Below are positions 17,861-29,395 of a stretch of 34,162 bases of DNA, in pieces (within the stretch, counting starts at the first letter, position 1; every line of letters begins with the position of its first letter). The notes under the pieces were generated by a model. The model had not been told where the DNA came from. It saw nothing but the letters and a program-made list of their open reading frames with translations, and did not search any database. Position numbers and translations under genes: made by a program. The stretch comes from an uncultured Coriobacteriaceae bacterium. GTDB taxonomy: Bacteria; Actinomycetota; Coriobacteriia; Coriobacteriales; Atopobiaceae. Location of the stretch: NCBI GenBank assembly GCA_902777325.1, contig CACYTH010000020.1, positions 1 through 34,162 on the forward strand, given 5' to 3'.

Positions 17861-18928
17861 ATGCGTGACAAGCTAGAAAAGCTGCTCGAGGCATATGCCG
17901 AGCTCGAGAAGAAGATGGTGGACCCTGCGGTGGTCTCCGATCCCAAGGAGTACGCGCGCATCGCCAAGGAGCACGCAAACCAGGCGCCGCTGGCCGCCAA
18001 GGCGCGCGAGTACCTGACCGCGCTTGACGACATCGATGTCGCCAAGGAGATGCTGCGCGAGACCTCCGACCCTGACGAGAAGGAGATGCTGCAGGAGGAC
18101 CTCAACGCCAACGAGGCCAAGCTCCCTGGCCTCGAGGACGAGATCAAGGTCATGCTCATCCCCGGCGACCCCAACGACGAGAAGGACACCATCGTCGAGA
18201 TTCGCGGTGCCGCGGGTGGCGACGAGGCGGCCATCTTTGCCGGCGACCTCTTTAAGATGTACGAGCGCTTCGCGTCGAGCCGCGGCTGGAAGATCGAGGT
18301 CTTCTCGGCCAGCCCCTCTGACGCAGGCGGCTTCAAGACCATCGAGTTCAAGGTCACGGGCGACAAGGTCTACTCCGTGATGAAGTACGAGGGTGGCGTC
18401 CACCGCGTGCAGCGCGTGCCCGTCACCGAGAGCCAGGGCCGCATCCAGACCTCCACGGCCACCGTGGTCGTCATGCCCGAGGCCGACGACATCGACATCC
18501 AGATTGCCGCCGAGGACCTGCGCATCGACACCTATTGCGCATCCGGCCCCGGCGGACAGGGCGTCAACACCACCTACTCCGCCGTGCGCATCACGCACCT
18601 GCCCACCAACACCGTGGTGCAGTCGCAGGACCAGCGCTCGCAGATCCAGAACCGCGAGGTTTGCATGCAGATGCTGCGCGCCCGCCTGTACGAGATGGAG
18701 CTGGAGAAGCAGCAGGCCGAGCTCGGTGCCGAGCGCATGGGCCAGATTGGCCGCGGCGACCGCGCCGAGAAGATCCGCACCTACAACCAGCCTCAGGACC
18801 GCGTGACCGACCACCGCATCGGCTTCAACGCCACCTACAACGGCGTGCTGCTCGGCGACAAGCTGGTCACGGTCATCGATGCCCTGGCCGCCGCAGAGCG
18901 CGCCCAGAAGCTCGCCGAGGCGGTGTAA
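17861..18928 (+). CDS. prfA: Peptide chain release factor 1
   Basis: Release factor 1 recognises UAA and UAG and triggers peptide release on the ribosome. ATG 17861 follows AAGGAG at 17850-17855 with a 5-base gap and gives 355 residues, the usual length. The codon-reading tripeptide is PVT (187-189, in [14 protein letters not shown]), the PxT pattern of factor 1 rather than the SPF of factor 2. The catalytic GGQ is at 231-233 ([17 protein letters not shown]), where the residue after GGQ is Gly and a usual Asp is Tyr; both are tolerated in the family. It is the first gene of a tight cluster: prmC, whose product methylates this GGQ glutamine, starts 7 bases after the stop. Confidence 0.96.
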   Translation: MRDKLEKLLEAYAELEKKMVDPAVVSDPKEYARIAKEHANQAPLAAKAREYLTALDDIDVAKEMLRETSDPDEKEMLQEDLNANEAKLPGLEDEIKVMLIPGDPNDEKDTIVEIRGAAGGDEAAIFAGDLFKMYERFASSRGWKIEVFSASPSDAGGFKTIEFKVTGDKVYSVMKYEGGVHRVQRVPVTESQGRIQTSTATVVVMPEADDIDIQIAAEDLRIDTYCASGPGGQGVNTTYSAVRITHLPTNTVVQSQDQRSQIQNREVCMQMLRARLYEMELEKQQAELGAERMGQIGRGDRAEKIRTYNQPQDRVTDHRIGFNATYNGVLLGDKLVTVIDALAAAERAQKLAEAV

Positions 18929-18935
18929 GCAGCTC

Positions 18936-19817
18936 GTGCCAACCGACGTCTGGACCGTCCAGCGCGTGCTCGACTGGACGGTCGGCTACCTGCAGCGCAA
19001 GGGCGACGAGCGCCCGCGCCTGTCTGCCGAGTGGCTGCTGTGCGCCGCCACAGGCCTGACGCGCGTCGAGGTGTACACCAACTTTGACAGGCCGCTCACC
19101 CCCGACGAGCTGGCCCTGATGCATGAGTCCGTGGCACGGCGCGGTCGCGGGGAGCCCCTGCAATACGTGACCGGCGAGATGCCCTTCCGTCACATCGTCA
19201 TGCGCTGCGAGAAGGGCGTGCTCATCCCGCGTCCTGAGACAGAAGTGCTGGTAGACGGGTGTCTCGAGGCACTTGCGGGTATCGACGCGCCGCGTGTGCT
19301 GGAGATTGGCACGGGCACGGGCTGCATCGCGCTCTCGCTGGCGACCGAGTGCCCGGGGACGCGCGTGATTGCAACCGATATCTCTCCGCGGGCGGTGGCG
19401 CTGGCAACGCGCAATCGCGACGCGTTGGAGCTTGCAGGCGTGGTGGACGTGGTGGAGTGCGACCTGGCCTCCGGCGTCCCCGAGGCGCTCATGGGCACCT
19501 TTGACCTGCTCGTCTCCAACCCGCCCTACATTCCGACGGCCGTGCTGGAGAACGAGGTCCCGCCCGAGGTCAAGGACCACGAGCCGCATCTGGCGCTCGA
19601 CGGCGGGCCGGACGGGCTTGACGTCTTCCGTCGGCTGCTGGACCTGGCGCCCGTCGCGCTGAGGCCGGGCGGGACGATGGCTCTCGAGCTCTCCGAGGAC
19701 AACGTGGAGATGGCTGCCGGCGTATGCCGTGAGCAGGGAGGATGGGCGCACGTCGAGGTGCGCCAAGACCTGACGCGCCGGCCGCGCGTGCTGCTGGCGA
19801 CGCGGGAGAGGGAGTGA
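18936..19817 (+). CDS. prmC: Peptide chain release factor N5-glutamine methyltransferase
   Basis: PrmC (HemK) methylates the GGQ glutamine of release factors using S-adenosylmethionine. The protein has an N-terminal helical domain (VWTVQRVLDWTVGYLQRKG) and a Rossmann methyltransferase domain with the AdoMet loop VLEIGTGTGCIALSLA and the family-defining NPPY in LLVSNPPYIPTAVLENEV. I chose GTG 18936, 7 bases after the prfA stop, giving 293 residues close to the usual length; no good Shine-Dalgarno is visible, so translation is probably coupled to prfA. An ATG at 18879 would overlap prfA by 50 bases and add residues unlike the family. The adjacency to prfA is the classic arrangement and supports the call. 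Confidence 0.94.
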   Translation: MPTDVWTVQRVLDWTVGYLQRKGDERPRLSAEWLLCAATGLTRVEVYTNFDRPLTPDELALMHESVARRGRGEPLQYVTGEMPFRHIVMRCEKGVLIPRPETEVLVDGCLEALAGIDAPRVLEIGTGTGCIALSLATECPGTRVIATDISPRAVALATRNRDALELAGVVDVVECDLASGVPEALMGTFDLLVSNPPYIPTAVLENEVPPEVKDHEPHLALDGGPDGLDVFRRLLDLAPVALRPGGTMALELSEDNVEMAAGVCREQGGWAHVEVRQDLTRRPRVLLATRERE

Positions 19818-19819
19818 CG

Positions 19820-20455
19820 ATGGGTACGGTGGTCAAGGTCGACCAGACAAAGCCGTCTCGCGCAGTCATGGACGAGGCGATTGCCACGCTGGCCTTTGGT
19901 GGCGTGCTGGTGATGCCGACGGACTCCGTGTATGGCATCGGTTGTGCGGCGACGCCCTCAAATCCCGCCCACGAGCGCATCTTCGAGATAAAGCATCGCG
20001 AGCGCACGCAGACACTGCCCTGGCTCATCGGCGACCCGAGCGACCTCTCCGTCTATGGTGCCGACCTGCCTGACTACGCCGTAGAGCTGGCCGTACGCTA
20101 CTGGCCCGGTGCCCTCACGCTGGTGGTGCGTGCCTCGGATGCCGTGCCGCCGGAGTACCGCGCGGCGGACGGGACCATCGCCCTGCGCTGCCCCGACTCC
20201 AACCTCGTGCGCGACCTGGCGCGCAAGGTGGCGGCCCCATTGGCAACTACCAGCGCAAACACCCATGGAGAGGTGGCCGCCACGAGTGGTGCGGGCGTCG
20301 AGCCGCGCATCGTTGCCGAGGCTGACCTCACGCTGGACGCAGGCCCTGCGCCCGTGGGCGTGGCTTCGACCATCGTGGGCTGCATGGGCGCAACGCCGCA
20401 GGTGTTCCGCGAGGGAGCCATCTCGGCGGCGGAGATTCTCGGCGCCTTGGCATAG
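19820..20455 (+). CDS. tsaC: L-threonylcarbamoyladenylate synthase (TsaC/YrdC-type)
   Basis: The enzyme makes threonylcarbamoyl-AMP from threonine, bicarbonate and ATP, the first step of t6A modification of tRNAs that read ANN codons. The 211-residue protein is a single YrdC-like domain: [17 protein letters not shown] at the N-terminus, the nucleotide-binding Lys/Arg region [17 protein letters not shown], and TTSAN near residue 145. It lacks the additional C-terminal domain of Sua5, so TsaC is the better name. ATG 19820 is preceded by GGGAGAGGGAG and follows the prmC stop by 2 bases, indicating coupled translation. prfA-prmC-tsaC/sua5-glyA is a gene order found in many bacteria. Confidence 0.9.
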   Translation: MGTVVKVDQTKPSRAVMDEAIATLAFGGVLVMPTDSVYGIGCAATPSNPAHERIFEIKHRERTQTLPWLIGDPSDLSVYGADLPDYAVELAVRYWPGALTLVVRASDAVPPEYRAADGTIALRCPDSNLVRDLARKVAAPLATTSANTHGEVAATSGAGVEPRIVAEADLTLDAGPAPVGVASTIVGCMGATPQVFREGAISAAEILGALA

Positions 20456-20519
20456 CTGCGCGTCAAAAATGTGTGGCCCGTATGCGGCAAACTCGTGGGC
20501 GTCAAAGCTGTCATCTGCT

Positions 20520-20540
20520 GGTAACAACTCATGGGTTACC
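20520..20540 (+). promoter_or_regulatory. Small inverted repeat upstream of glyA
   Basis: GGTAAC (20520-20525) and GTTACC (20535-20540) form a 6-bp inverted repeat around 9 bases. It lies in the 125-base gap before glyA, which may hold a separate glyA promoter; I see no riboswitch-like structure there. Confidence 0.3.
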
Positions 20541-20580
20541 CTACGGTACGGACGTTATCCAGCATGAGACAGGAGCCTTC

Positions 20581-21840
20581 ATGTACCTTGAGCACCTGAC
20601 CAGCCAAGATCCCGAGCTCGCTGCCGCCATGGGTGACGAGCTGAGCCGTCAGCGCGCATCCATCGAGCTTATCGCCTCCGAGAACTTTGTCAGCCTTGCT
20701 GTGATGGAGGCCGTGGGCAGCCCCCTTACCAATAAGTATGCAGAGGGCTTACCCGGTCACCGTTACTACGGTGGCTGCTGGGCCGTCGACGCCGTCGAGG
20801 ACATCGCCCGCGAGCGTGCCAAGAAGCTCTTTGGCTGCAACTTTGCCAACGTGCAGCCGCACTCCGGCGCCCAGGCAAACTACGCCGCCGAGAGCGTCTT
20901 TGCCGGCCCCGGCGACACGGTGATGGGCATGGACCTCTCCAACGGCGGTCACCTCACCCACGGCAGTCCTGCAAACTACTCGGGCAAGCTCTTTAACATC
21001 GTGAGCTACGGCCTCTCCGAGGAGACCGAGCGCATCGACTACGACGACGTTGCCGCCAAGGCCGAGAAGTACCAGCCCAAGCTCATCATTGCCGGTGCCT
21101 CCGCCTATCCCCGCGTGATCGACTTCGAGCGCTTTGCCGAGATCGCCCACTCCGTGGGCGCCAAGCTCATGGTCGACATGGCCCACATCGCTGGCCTCGT
21201 CGCAACGGGCGCCCATCCGAGCCCGCTGCCCTGGGCCGACGTGGTGACCACCACTACGCACAAGACCCTGCGCGGCACGCGCGGCGGCCTCATCCTCTGG
21301 AACGACGAGGAGCTCACCAAGCGCATGAACAGCGCCGTGTTCCCCGGCAGCCAGGGCGGCCCGCTCGAGCACGTGATTGCCGGCAAGGCCGTTGCCTTCG
21401 GTGAGGCCCTGCAGCCGAGCTTCACCACCTACATCGACGGCGTCTGCGCCAACGCCAAGGCGCTTGGTCGCGGCATGGAGTCCAAGGGCCTGCGCATGGT
21501 CACCGGCGGCACCGACAACCACCTGCTGCTCGTTGACCTTACCACCGCTGGCGACGACGTGACCGGCAAGCTGGCCGAGAACGCGCTGGACGAGGTGGGC
21601 ATCACCGTCAACAAGAACACCATCCCCGGCGAGAAGCGCAGCCCGTTTGTGACGAGCGGCATTCGCGTGGGTTCGGCCGCCATGACCACGCGCGGCTTTG
21701 GCGAGGCCGAGGCCGAGCGCATCGGCGAGCTGATTGGCGAGGTCGTCACGCACCTGGGCGACGATGCCACGATGGCTTCCGTAAAGGCCGAGGTCAAGGA
21801 GCTGCTGGCTGCCCACCCGCTCTATCCTGAGCTGGGCTAG
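20581..21840 (+). CDS. glyA: Serine hydroxymethyltransferase
   Basis: GlyA interconverts serine and glycine with tetrahydrofolate, supplying one-carbon units. The 419-residue length is standard. Family motifs are [11 protein letters not shown] (28-38), [15 protein letters not shown] (51-65), HSGAQAN, and the pyridoxal-phosphate lysine Lys228 in [17 protein letters not shown] 20581 follows CAGGAG by about 6 bases; an in-frame extension to 20473 would run through the upstream gap and is not family-like. It follows tsaC by 125 bases and is closed by a strong terminator, so it ends the prfA cluster or forms its own unit. Confidence 0.97.
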   Translation: MYLEHLTSQDPELAAAMGDELSRQRASIELIASENFVSLAVMEAVGSPLTNKYAEGLPGHRYYGGCWAVDAVEDIARERAKKLFGCNFANVQPHSGAQANYAAESVFAGPGDTVMGMDLSNGGHLTHGSPANYSGKLFNIVSYGLSEETERIDYDDVAAKAEKYQPKLIIAGASAYPRVIDFERFAEIAHSVGAKLMVDMAHIAGLVATGAHPSPLPWADVVTTTTHKTLRGTRGGLILWNDEELTKRMNSAVFPGSQGGPLEHVIAGKAVAFGEALQPSFTTYIDGVCANAKALGRGMESKGLRMVTGGTDNHLLLVDLTTAGDDVTGKLAENALDEVGITVNKNTIPGEKRSPFVTSGIRVGSAAMTTRGFGEAEAERIGELIGEVVTHLGDDATMASVKAEVKELLAAHPLYPELG

Positions 21841-21869
21841 TGGCATAGCTGCGCACAGGCACCAAAACA

Positions 21870-21902
21870 GGCGCTCGGGATAGATCCCGGGCGCCTTTTC
21901 TG
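21870..21902 (+). terminator. Rho-independent terminator after glyA
   Basis: GGCGCTCGGGA (21870-21880) pairs with TCCCGGGCGCC (21885-21895), 11 bp with one T-G pair, a TAGA loop and TTTTCTG. It starts 29 bases after the stop. Confidence 0.95.
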
Positions 21903-22037
21903 TCAAGATGCATGCGATATGGGTTTCCCAACATACATAAAACAGGACTGGTAATGTATAGAGTCAACTTGTCATGCAGCGCGTGCCCACGCAAGGACTA
22001 CACTTGTCCGAAAGATACCCATTGAAGGGAAGCTCCC

Positions 22038-22682
22038 ATGGCAGACATCACCGATCCCCGCCTCGTCGTTATGGACCACCCGCTCGTGCAGCACAAGCTG
22101 TCCATCCTGCGCGACAAGTCCACGCCCACCAAGATCTTCCGCGAGCTTGTCACCGAGCTGTCTGTTCTGGAGGGCTACGAGGCCCTTCGCGACCTGCCTT
22201 TGGAGGATGTCGAGGTCGAGACCCCGCTCGAGGTTGCGACGTGCAAGAGGATCGCAGGCATGAAGCTTGCCATCATCCCCATTCTGCGTGCGGGTTTGGG
22301 AATGGTCGACGGCATCCTGCAGCTCGTGCCGTCGGCGCGCGTCGGCCACGTCGGCCTCGAGCGCGACCACGAGACCCATAAGCCCCGCACCTATTACTGC
22401 AAGTTCCCCCGCTCCATCGCCGAGCGCACCTGCCTGGTGGTCGATCCGATGCTGGCAACCGGCGGCTCCCTCATCGCGGCAATCAAGTACCTGCGCGAGG
22501 CCGGCGTCAAGGACATCCGCTGCCTCACGCTGGTGAGCTGCCCCGAGGGCGTCAAGGCCGTTCTCGATGCCGATTCCGACGTGCGCCTTTATACCTGCGT
22601 CATCGACCGCGAGCTCAACGAGAACGCCTACATCCTTCCAGGCCTGGGCGACGCCGGCGATCGCATCTACGGCACCAAATAA
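22038..22682 (+). CDS. upp: Uracil phosphoribosyltransferase
   Basis: Upp converts uracil and PRPP to UMP in pyrimidine salvage. The 214-residue length is normal. The N-terminus [20 protein letters not shown], the segment [20 protein letters not shown] and the PRPP-binding loop [16 protein letters not shown] are diagnostic, and the C-terminus ends in the typical [18 protein letters not shown] 22038 has AAGGGA upstream at a spacing of 7. A 135-base gap after the glyA terminator probably holds its promoter, but I cannot pick a convincing -35/-10 pair. It directly precedes a small membrane-protein gene and the ATP synthase genes, an order also seen in some Firmicutes. Confidence 0.97.
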   Translation: MADITDPRLVVMDHPLVQHKLSILRDKSTPTKIFRELVTELSVLEGYEALRDLPLEDVEVETPLEVATCKRIAGMKLAIIPILRAGLGMVDGILQLVPSARVGHVGLERDHETHKPRTYYCKFPRSIAERTCLVVDPMLATGGSLIAAIKYLREAGVKDIRCLTLVSCPEGVKAVLDADSDVRLYTCVIDRELNENAYILPGLGDAGDRIYGTK

Positions 22683-22692
22683 GAAGCCGGGC

Positions 22693-22980
22693 ATGGTCGA
22701 GTCAGGCGCGATTCATGTCCTTTTGGGCGCTTTGGTGGGCGTGGCGGGGGCCGCGCCCATGCTCTACGTGCTTCACCGGTCGGCGCAGGAGGAGACGCGG
22801 CTCGACATCGCATGCGTCGTCGCCTGCGGAGTGGCGCCGTTTATGGTCTTGCAGCTCGTGCTCCTGGCCGTTGCGCTGCTGTGGCGCGAGGCGCTGTTGG
22901 GCTTTGGCACAGCGATGTCGCTCGGCTTTCTTGCGGTCGTATCCGTCGCGGGCCTTGTCGCCTGGAGGCGCATGGGGTAG
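22693..22980 (+). CDS. Small three-helix membrane protein in the AtpI position
   Basis: The frame from ATG 22693 encodes 95 residues, mostly hydrophobic: helices at about 6-26 (AIHVLLGALVGVAGAAPMLY), 39-63 (DIACVVACGVAPFMVLQLVL) and 71-92 (GFGTAMSLGFLAVVSVAGLV), ending in RRMG. The start lies 10 bases after the upp stop with only a weak upstream GCCGGGC, suggesting coupled translation. I do not see a sure family signature. Position just before atpB matches the atpI gene of other operons, whose product helps assemble the c-ring or handle magnesium; an AtpI-like role is inferred from place and topology only. The 214 bases between this gene and atpB contain a small perfect hairpin (CATGTTC-TTCC-GAACATG, 23116-23133) and probably the atp promoter. 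Confidence 0.7.
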   Translation: MVESGAIHVLLGALVGVAGAAPMLYVLHRSAQEETRLDIACVVACGVAPFMVLQLVLLAVALLWREALLGFGTAMSLGFLAVVSVAGLVAWRRMG

Positions 22981-23194
22981 GCACAAACGCCAAGTCTGGC
23001 ATTGTTCCCGCAGGAATATGGGGTAGTTTCCAACTGTCACCAAATTGTGTCAGTGGTGAATATTCGATGGTGGGAGTATGGCGTTTTGCCCGTGACAGGA
23101 CTACACTCTCAACGCCATGTTCTTCCGAACATGCGCAGTCAGGAAGGCATGACGGGGGCAGATGCGCCCGTTCGTGCGGGAGAAAGGAACCGTG

Positions 23195-24001
23195 GTGAAT
23201 CCACTCGATAAGCTTCCTGAGGAGATGGACCATCTCGTCAACAGCTTCTCCTCGACTCCGGTCGTCGGAGACCTCAACGCGGGTATTACCCAGTATTCGT
23301 TCTGGATGTTCGTTGCCATCGTGATCTTGCTTGCCGTCATCTTCACCTTCAAGAAGAAGCAGGCGGAGAGTGGTCTGGTACCCAAGGGCCGCTTTGTGAA
23401 CGGCGTGGAGTTCCTCGTTGAGTACTGCCGCGACGACCTGTGCAAGGCGCTTCTCGGCGACACCTGGCGCGAGCACTTCCCGTTTATCGCGAGCATGTTC
23501 TTCTTCATCCTGATCAACAACATCGTGGGCATCATTCCCGGCTGCAAGCCTGGCACGGGCTGCATCGGCACCACGGCGGCGCTCGCCCTCGTCTCGTTTG
23601 TCTACTTCATCGTGGTGGGCATGAAGCGCAAGGGCGTCATCGGCTACATCAAGAGCCTCGCGCCCGACGGCGTGGCCTTCCCCATGAACGCCCTGGTGTG
23701 GGTCATCGAGCTGTTCTCCACGTTCCTGCGTCTGGTCACGCTGGCCGTCCGTCTCTTCTGCAACCTGTTTGCCGGCCACGTGGTGATGGGAACCTTCGCC
23801 ATCCTGGCGTCGCTGTTCTTCGAGCCCCTGATGCAGGGCTTCACGGTCCAGGCCCTGGGCCAGGCCGGCGCCTCGATCTTCTGGGTGGTCATCCTTCTGG
23901 TCATCTACGCAGTCGAGCTTCTGGTCGCCGCAATTCAGGCGTACGTGTTCACGCTGCTCTCTGCCGTGTACATCCAGCTGGCAGAGGCTGAGGGTCACTA
24001 A
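23195..24001 (+). CDS. atpB: F-type ATP synthase subunit a (F0)
   Basis: Subunit a forms the proton half-channels against the c-ring. The 268-residue protein has the expected membrane helices and the essential arginine, Arg186, in LVTLAVRLFCNLFAGHVVMG; the usual Gly before Asn in this motif (RLFGN) is Cys here, an uncommon but plausible change. Start choice: GTG 23195 has AAGGAA 5 bases upstream; GTG 23192 is too close to that site, and ATG 23162 would place it inside the gene. It opens the order a-c-b-delta-alpha-gamma-beta-epsilon typical of bacterial atp operons. Two small hairpins follow before atpE. Confidence 0.95.
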   Translation: MNPLDKLPEEMDHLVNSFSSTPVVGDLNAGITQYSFWMFVAIVILLAVIFTFKKKQAESGLVPKGRFVNGVEFLVEYCRDDLCKALLGDTWREHFPFIASMFFFILINNIVGIIPGCKPGTGCIGTTAALALVSFVYFIVVGMKRKGVIGYIKSLAPDGVAFPMNALVWVIELFSTFLRLVTLAVRLFCNLFAGHVVMGTFAILASLFFEPLMQGFTVQALGQAGASIFWVVILLVIYAVELLVAAIQAYVFTLLSAVYIQLAEAEGH

Positions 24002-24018
24002 GTATTCATCGGCGTTTC

Positions 24019-24074
24019 GCGGGCTCGTCCCGCAGAACATAACGTGTCTTGGAACTCGCCGGGCGTTCCGGCGA
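24019..24074 (+). other. Two tandem hairpins between atpB and atpE
   Basis: GCGGG-CTCGT-CCCGC (24019-24033) and TCGCCGG-GCGTT-CCGGCGA (24056-24074) lie in the 90-base leader before atpE, followed by the very strong ribosome site AAAGGAGGAATC. The layout could raise c-subunit synthesis or protect a processed message, fitting the need for many c copies per enzyme. Confidence 0.5.
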
Positions 24075-24091
24075 ATGACAAAGGAGGAATC

Positions 24092-24283
24092 GTGGGAGTC
24101 ATCGGTTACGGCCTTGGTGTTATTGGCGCAGGTCTGGGTATCGGTCTTGCTGCTTATGGTTCGACGACGTCTATGGCGCGTCAGCCTGAGGTTCAGGGAC
24201 GTCTCTTCACCGTCTTCATCTTGGCTTCGGCCTTCGTTGAGGCTCTGGCCCTGATCGGCTTCGTCGTGACGCTTATCGCCTAG
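24092..24283 (+). CDS. atpE: F-type ATP synthase subunit c (F0)
   Basis: The c-subunit forms the rotating ring. GTG 24092 follows AAAGGAGGAATC and gives 63 residues, shorter than the usual 70-85, because the N-terminus begins at the first helix (GVIGYGLGVIGAGLGIGLAA). The polar loop ARQPE (29-33) and the ion-binding Glu50 in SAFVEALALIGFVV are present. The residue after Glu is Ala, not Ser/Thr, and no sodium-site Gln is obvious in helix 1, so it looks proton-coupled. A longer frame from GTG 24044 would add 16 residues but would run through a hairpin and lacks its own ribosome site. Confidence 0.94.
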   Translation: MGVIGYGLGVIGAGLGIGLAAYGSTTSMARQPEVQGRLFTVFILASAFVEALALIGFVVTLIA

Positions 24284-24323
24284 TGCGCCTAGCGTACCGA
24301 CGATCCGATTATTGGAGGTTCGA

Positions 24324-24926
24324 ATGAACACGAACAAGCTGGGCTTCGCGAAGCCGGCAGCCACTGCTGGCGCGCTTTCGATCGCGCTTCAGCTGGCAGC
24401 CCCTGCAACGGCTTACGCTGCCGGTGCAGACATCCTGATTCCCAAGCCTGCGGAGTTCATCCCGGCGCTCATCGCCTTCCTGATCATCTGGGCCATCATG
24501 GCTAAGATGGCCTGGCCCATGATCATCAAGGTCCTCGACGAGCGCCAGGAGAAGATCCAGAGCGACCTCGACGAGGCCGCCAAGCTCCGCTGGGATGCCG
24601 ACGACGCCAAGGCCGCCTACTACGGCCTGCTCGAGGAGGCCGACCTGCGTGCTGACGAGGTTCTCGCAGAGGCCAAGCGCGACGCCGAGGTCCTGCGTGC
24701 CGACATGCTCGCCCAGGCGCAGCGCGAGTCGCAGGCCATCATCGCCAAGGCGCACGACGTCATCGACGCCGAGCGCGAGAAGGCCATGGCCGAGCTCTCC
24801 AGCTCGGTGGTCGACCTTTCGGTTGAAATCGCGAGCAAGGTGATCGGCGATGCCCTCGACGAGGAGCAGCAGCGCGCCCTTGCCATCAAGTATCTTTCGG
24901 AAGTGGGTAGTCTGAATGAAGACTAA
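24324..24926 (+). CDS. atpF: F-type ATP synthase subunit b (F0) with N-terminal extension
   Basis: Subunit b is the peripheral stator stalk. ATG 24324 follows GGAGG by 5 bases, giving 200 residues, longer than the usual 155-175. The excess is at the N-terminus: residues 12-30 form a hydrophobic, signal-peptide-like segment (ATAGALSIALQLAAPATA) followed by AYAAG, an apparent signal-peptidase site. The normal b membrane helix follows at about 44-68 (EFIPALIAFLIIWAIMAKMA), then the charged coiled stalk (VLDERQEKIQSDLDEAAKLR onwards). It overlaps atpH by 11 bases. Confidence 0.93.
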   Translation: MNTNKLGFAKPAATAGALSIALQLAAPATAYAAGADILIPKPAEFIPALIAFLIIWAIMAKMAWPMIIKVLDERQEKIQSDLDEAAKLRWDADDAKAAYYGLLEEADLRADEVLAEAKRDAEVLRADMLAQAQRESQAIIAKAHDVIDAEREKAMAELSSSVVDLSVEIASKVIGDALDEEQQRALAIKYLSEVGSLNED

Positions 24927-25386
24927 TCGCACCGACTTGGATAGGGTGGAGGCCTACACGCGCGCCCTCATGGATGCCGCCGCAGCCAGCGGCCGCTCCG
25001 CGCGCGACCTTCAGCAGCTCCGCCACGCCATCAAATTCTCGCCCGAGATGCTCAACATCATCGCCGAGATGATTGACGCCAAGGAGGACCACCTGATTGA
25101 CAAGGTCTATCAGGTATACAAGGAGCGCCTGGACAACGGCGACCTCACCATCTCGGTCGACGTGACCACTGCGGTGCCCATGGGCGACGAGCTGCGCGCC
25201 AAGGTCATCGAGAAGTGCGAGCAGGACTTTGACCGTCCCGTCTACCTTGTGGAGCACGTTGAGCCCAAGATCATCGGCGGCATCATCATCGAGGCGCGCG
25301 GCCACCGCCGTGACGCGTCGGTCCGCACGCATCTGGTCAACATCCGCAAGGCTCTCGCCTCTAACTACGTGGGAGGTGACGAGTAA
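24916..25386 (+). CDS. atpH: F-type ATP synthase subunit delta (F1), short form
   Basis: Delta joins the b stalk to the top of the alpha/beta head. The protein has 156 residues against the usual 175-185. The C-terminal part is normal ([20 protein letters not shown], then [20 protein letters not shown]), so the shortfall of about 30 residues is in the N-terminal helical domain that binds alpha. The start ATG 24916 lies inside the end of atpF and has no good ribosome site; translation is probably coupled. No in-frame start further upstream was considered credible. The stop overlaps the atpA start by one base (TAATG). Confidence 0.9.
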   Translation: MKTNRTDLDRVEAYTRALMDAAAASGRSARDLQQLRHAIKFSPEMLNIIAEMIDAKEDHLIDKVYQVYKERLDNGDLTISVDVTTAVPMGDELRAKVIEKCEQDFDRPVYLVEHVEPKIIGGIIIEARGHRRDASVRTHLVNIRKALASNYVGGDE

Positions 25387-26999
25387 TGAGCAATCAGAAC
25401 TTCGAGTCGCTTATGGCGGGCTCGATCATGGAGCGGCTGCACACCAAGCTTGCCTCCATCGAGCTCAAGGCCGAGACGCACGAGGCCGCGCCCGTCATCG
25501 AGGTGGGCGACGGTATCGCCCACGTCGGCGGCCTCAAGACCGCCATGTCCGGTGAGCTGCTGCGCCTTACCAGCTCCGCCACGGGCAAGACCGTCTACGG
25601 ACTCGCCCAGAACCTCGAGGAGGACGAGGTCGGCGTCGTTCTGTTTGGCGACGTTGACACCATCAAGGAGGGCGACGAGTGCCAGACCACCGGGCGCGTC
25701 ATGAGCATCCCGGTCGGCCGTGACATGCTCGGCCGCGTGGTCAACCCGCTCGGCCAGCCCATCGACGGCAAGGGCCCCATCATCGCCACGCATCGTCGTC
25801 CCATCGAGTTCAAGGCCCCTGGCATCATGGAGCGCCAGCCGGTCTGCGAGCCGGTGCAGACGGGCCTCGTGGCCATCGACGCCATGGTGCCCATCGGTCG
25901 CGGCCAGCGCGAGCTGATTATCGGCGACCGCAAGACGGGCAAGACCGCCATCGCCATCGATGCCATCATCAACCAGCGCGAGAGCGACATGGTCTGCATC
26001 TACGTGGCCATCGGCCAGAAGGCCTCCACGGTCGCCGCCATCCGCGAGACGCTGGAGCGCCACGGCGTGATGGACAAGACCATCATCGTGTCGGCCACCG
26101 CTGCCGACTCCGCGCCGCTGCAGTACATCGCCCCCATGGCGGGTGCGGCCATCGGCGAGTTCTTCATGTACAACGACAAGGACGGCAACCCCGCCGATGC
26201 GGAGCATCCGGGCGGCCACGTCCTCATCGTCTACGATGACCTGTCCAAGCAGGCCGTCGCCTATCGTCAGATGTCGCTTACGCTGCACCGTCCGCCCGGA
26301 CGCGAGGCGTACCCCGGCGACATCTTCTATCTGCACTCCCGTCTGCTCGAGCGTGCGGTCAAGATGAGCGACGAGAACGGCGCCGGCTCGATGACGGCCC
26401 TGCCGCTGATCGAGACCCAGGAGGGCGACGTCTCGGCCTACATCCCAACCAACGTCATCTCCATTACCGACGGCCAGATCTACCTGCAGTCCAACCTCTT
26501 CTTCCAGGGCCAGCGCCCGGCCGTTGACGTGGGCATCTCGGTGTCGCGCGTCGGTGGCGCCGCACAGCTCGCGGCCATGAAGCAGGTTGCCGGCACGCTG
26601 CGCCTCGACCTGGCAAGCTACCGCGAGAAGCAGGCCTTCGCGCAGTTCGGCTCCGACCTCGACGAGGCCACGCAGTACCAGCTCACCCACGGCGCCCACA
26701 TGATGGAGCTGCTCAAGCAGAAGCGCTACGCGGCCATCGACGTGGCCGACCAGGTGATCGCCATCTTTGCCGGCAAGGAGAACATGCTCGACGACCTCGA
26801 TCTCGACAAGGTCGTGCCCTTCCGCGACGGTCTCGCCAAGTACATGTACGAGCACCATCCGGAGCTGCGCGAAGAGGTGCGCAAGGGCAAGATCTCCGAC
26901 GAGCTCTCCGACAAGCTCAAGGAGGCCATCGAGACCTTCAAGCAGCAGTTTGTCGGCAACCACGAGGGCGCTGACGACGCCGCCGCGGCGGAAGCGTAA
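25386..26999 (+). CDS. atpA: F-type ATP synthase subunit alpha (F1)
   Basis: The non-catalytic nucleotide-binding subunit, 537 residues. Its P-loop GDRKTGKT is at 180-187, after the typical [30 protein letters not shown] near residue 383 contains the conserved arginine that reaches the catalytic site. It begins at an ATG that shares a base with the atpH stop, with GGAGGTGACGAG upstream. The length slightly exceeds 500-515 because of an acidic, Ala-rich C-terminal tail (ADDAAAAEA). Confidence 0.97.
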   Translation: MSNQNFESLMAGSIMERLHTKLASIELKAETHEAAPVIEVGDGIAHVGGLKTAMSGELLRLTSSATGKTVYGLAQNLEEDEVGVVLFGDVDTIKEGDECQTTGRVMSIPVGRDMLGRVVNPLGQPIDGKGPIIATHRRPIEFKAPGIMERQPVCEPVQTGLVAIDAMVPIGRGQRELIIGDRKTGKTAIAIDAIINQRESDMVCIYVAIGQKASTVAAIRETLERHGVMDKTIIVSATAADSAPLQYIAPMAGAAIGEFFMYNDKDGNPADAEHPGGHVLIVYDDLSKQAVAYRQMSLTLHRPPGREAYPGDIFYLHSRLLERAVKMSDENGAGSMTALPLIETQEGDVSAYIPTNVISITDGQIYLQSNLFFQGQRPAVDVGISVSRVGGAAQLAAMKQVAGTLRLDLASYREKQAFAQFGSDLDEATQYQLTHGAHMMELLKQKRYAAIDVADQVIAIFAGKENMLDDLDLDKVVPFRDGLAKYMYEHHPELREEVRKGKISDELSDKLKEAIETFKQQFVGNHEGADDAAAAEA

Positions 27000-27011
27000 G
27001 GCGGGCAATAG

Positions 27012-29389
<2,378 letters not shown>

Positions 29390-29395
29390 GCAGCT

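Noticed and set aside
20456..20580. A glycine or folate riboswitch before glyA
   Set aside because: The gap is only 125 bases and shows one 6-bp inverted repeat; no conserved aptamer core was seen.
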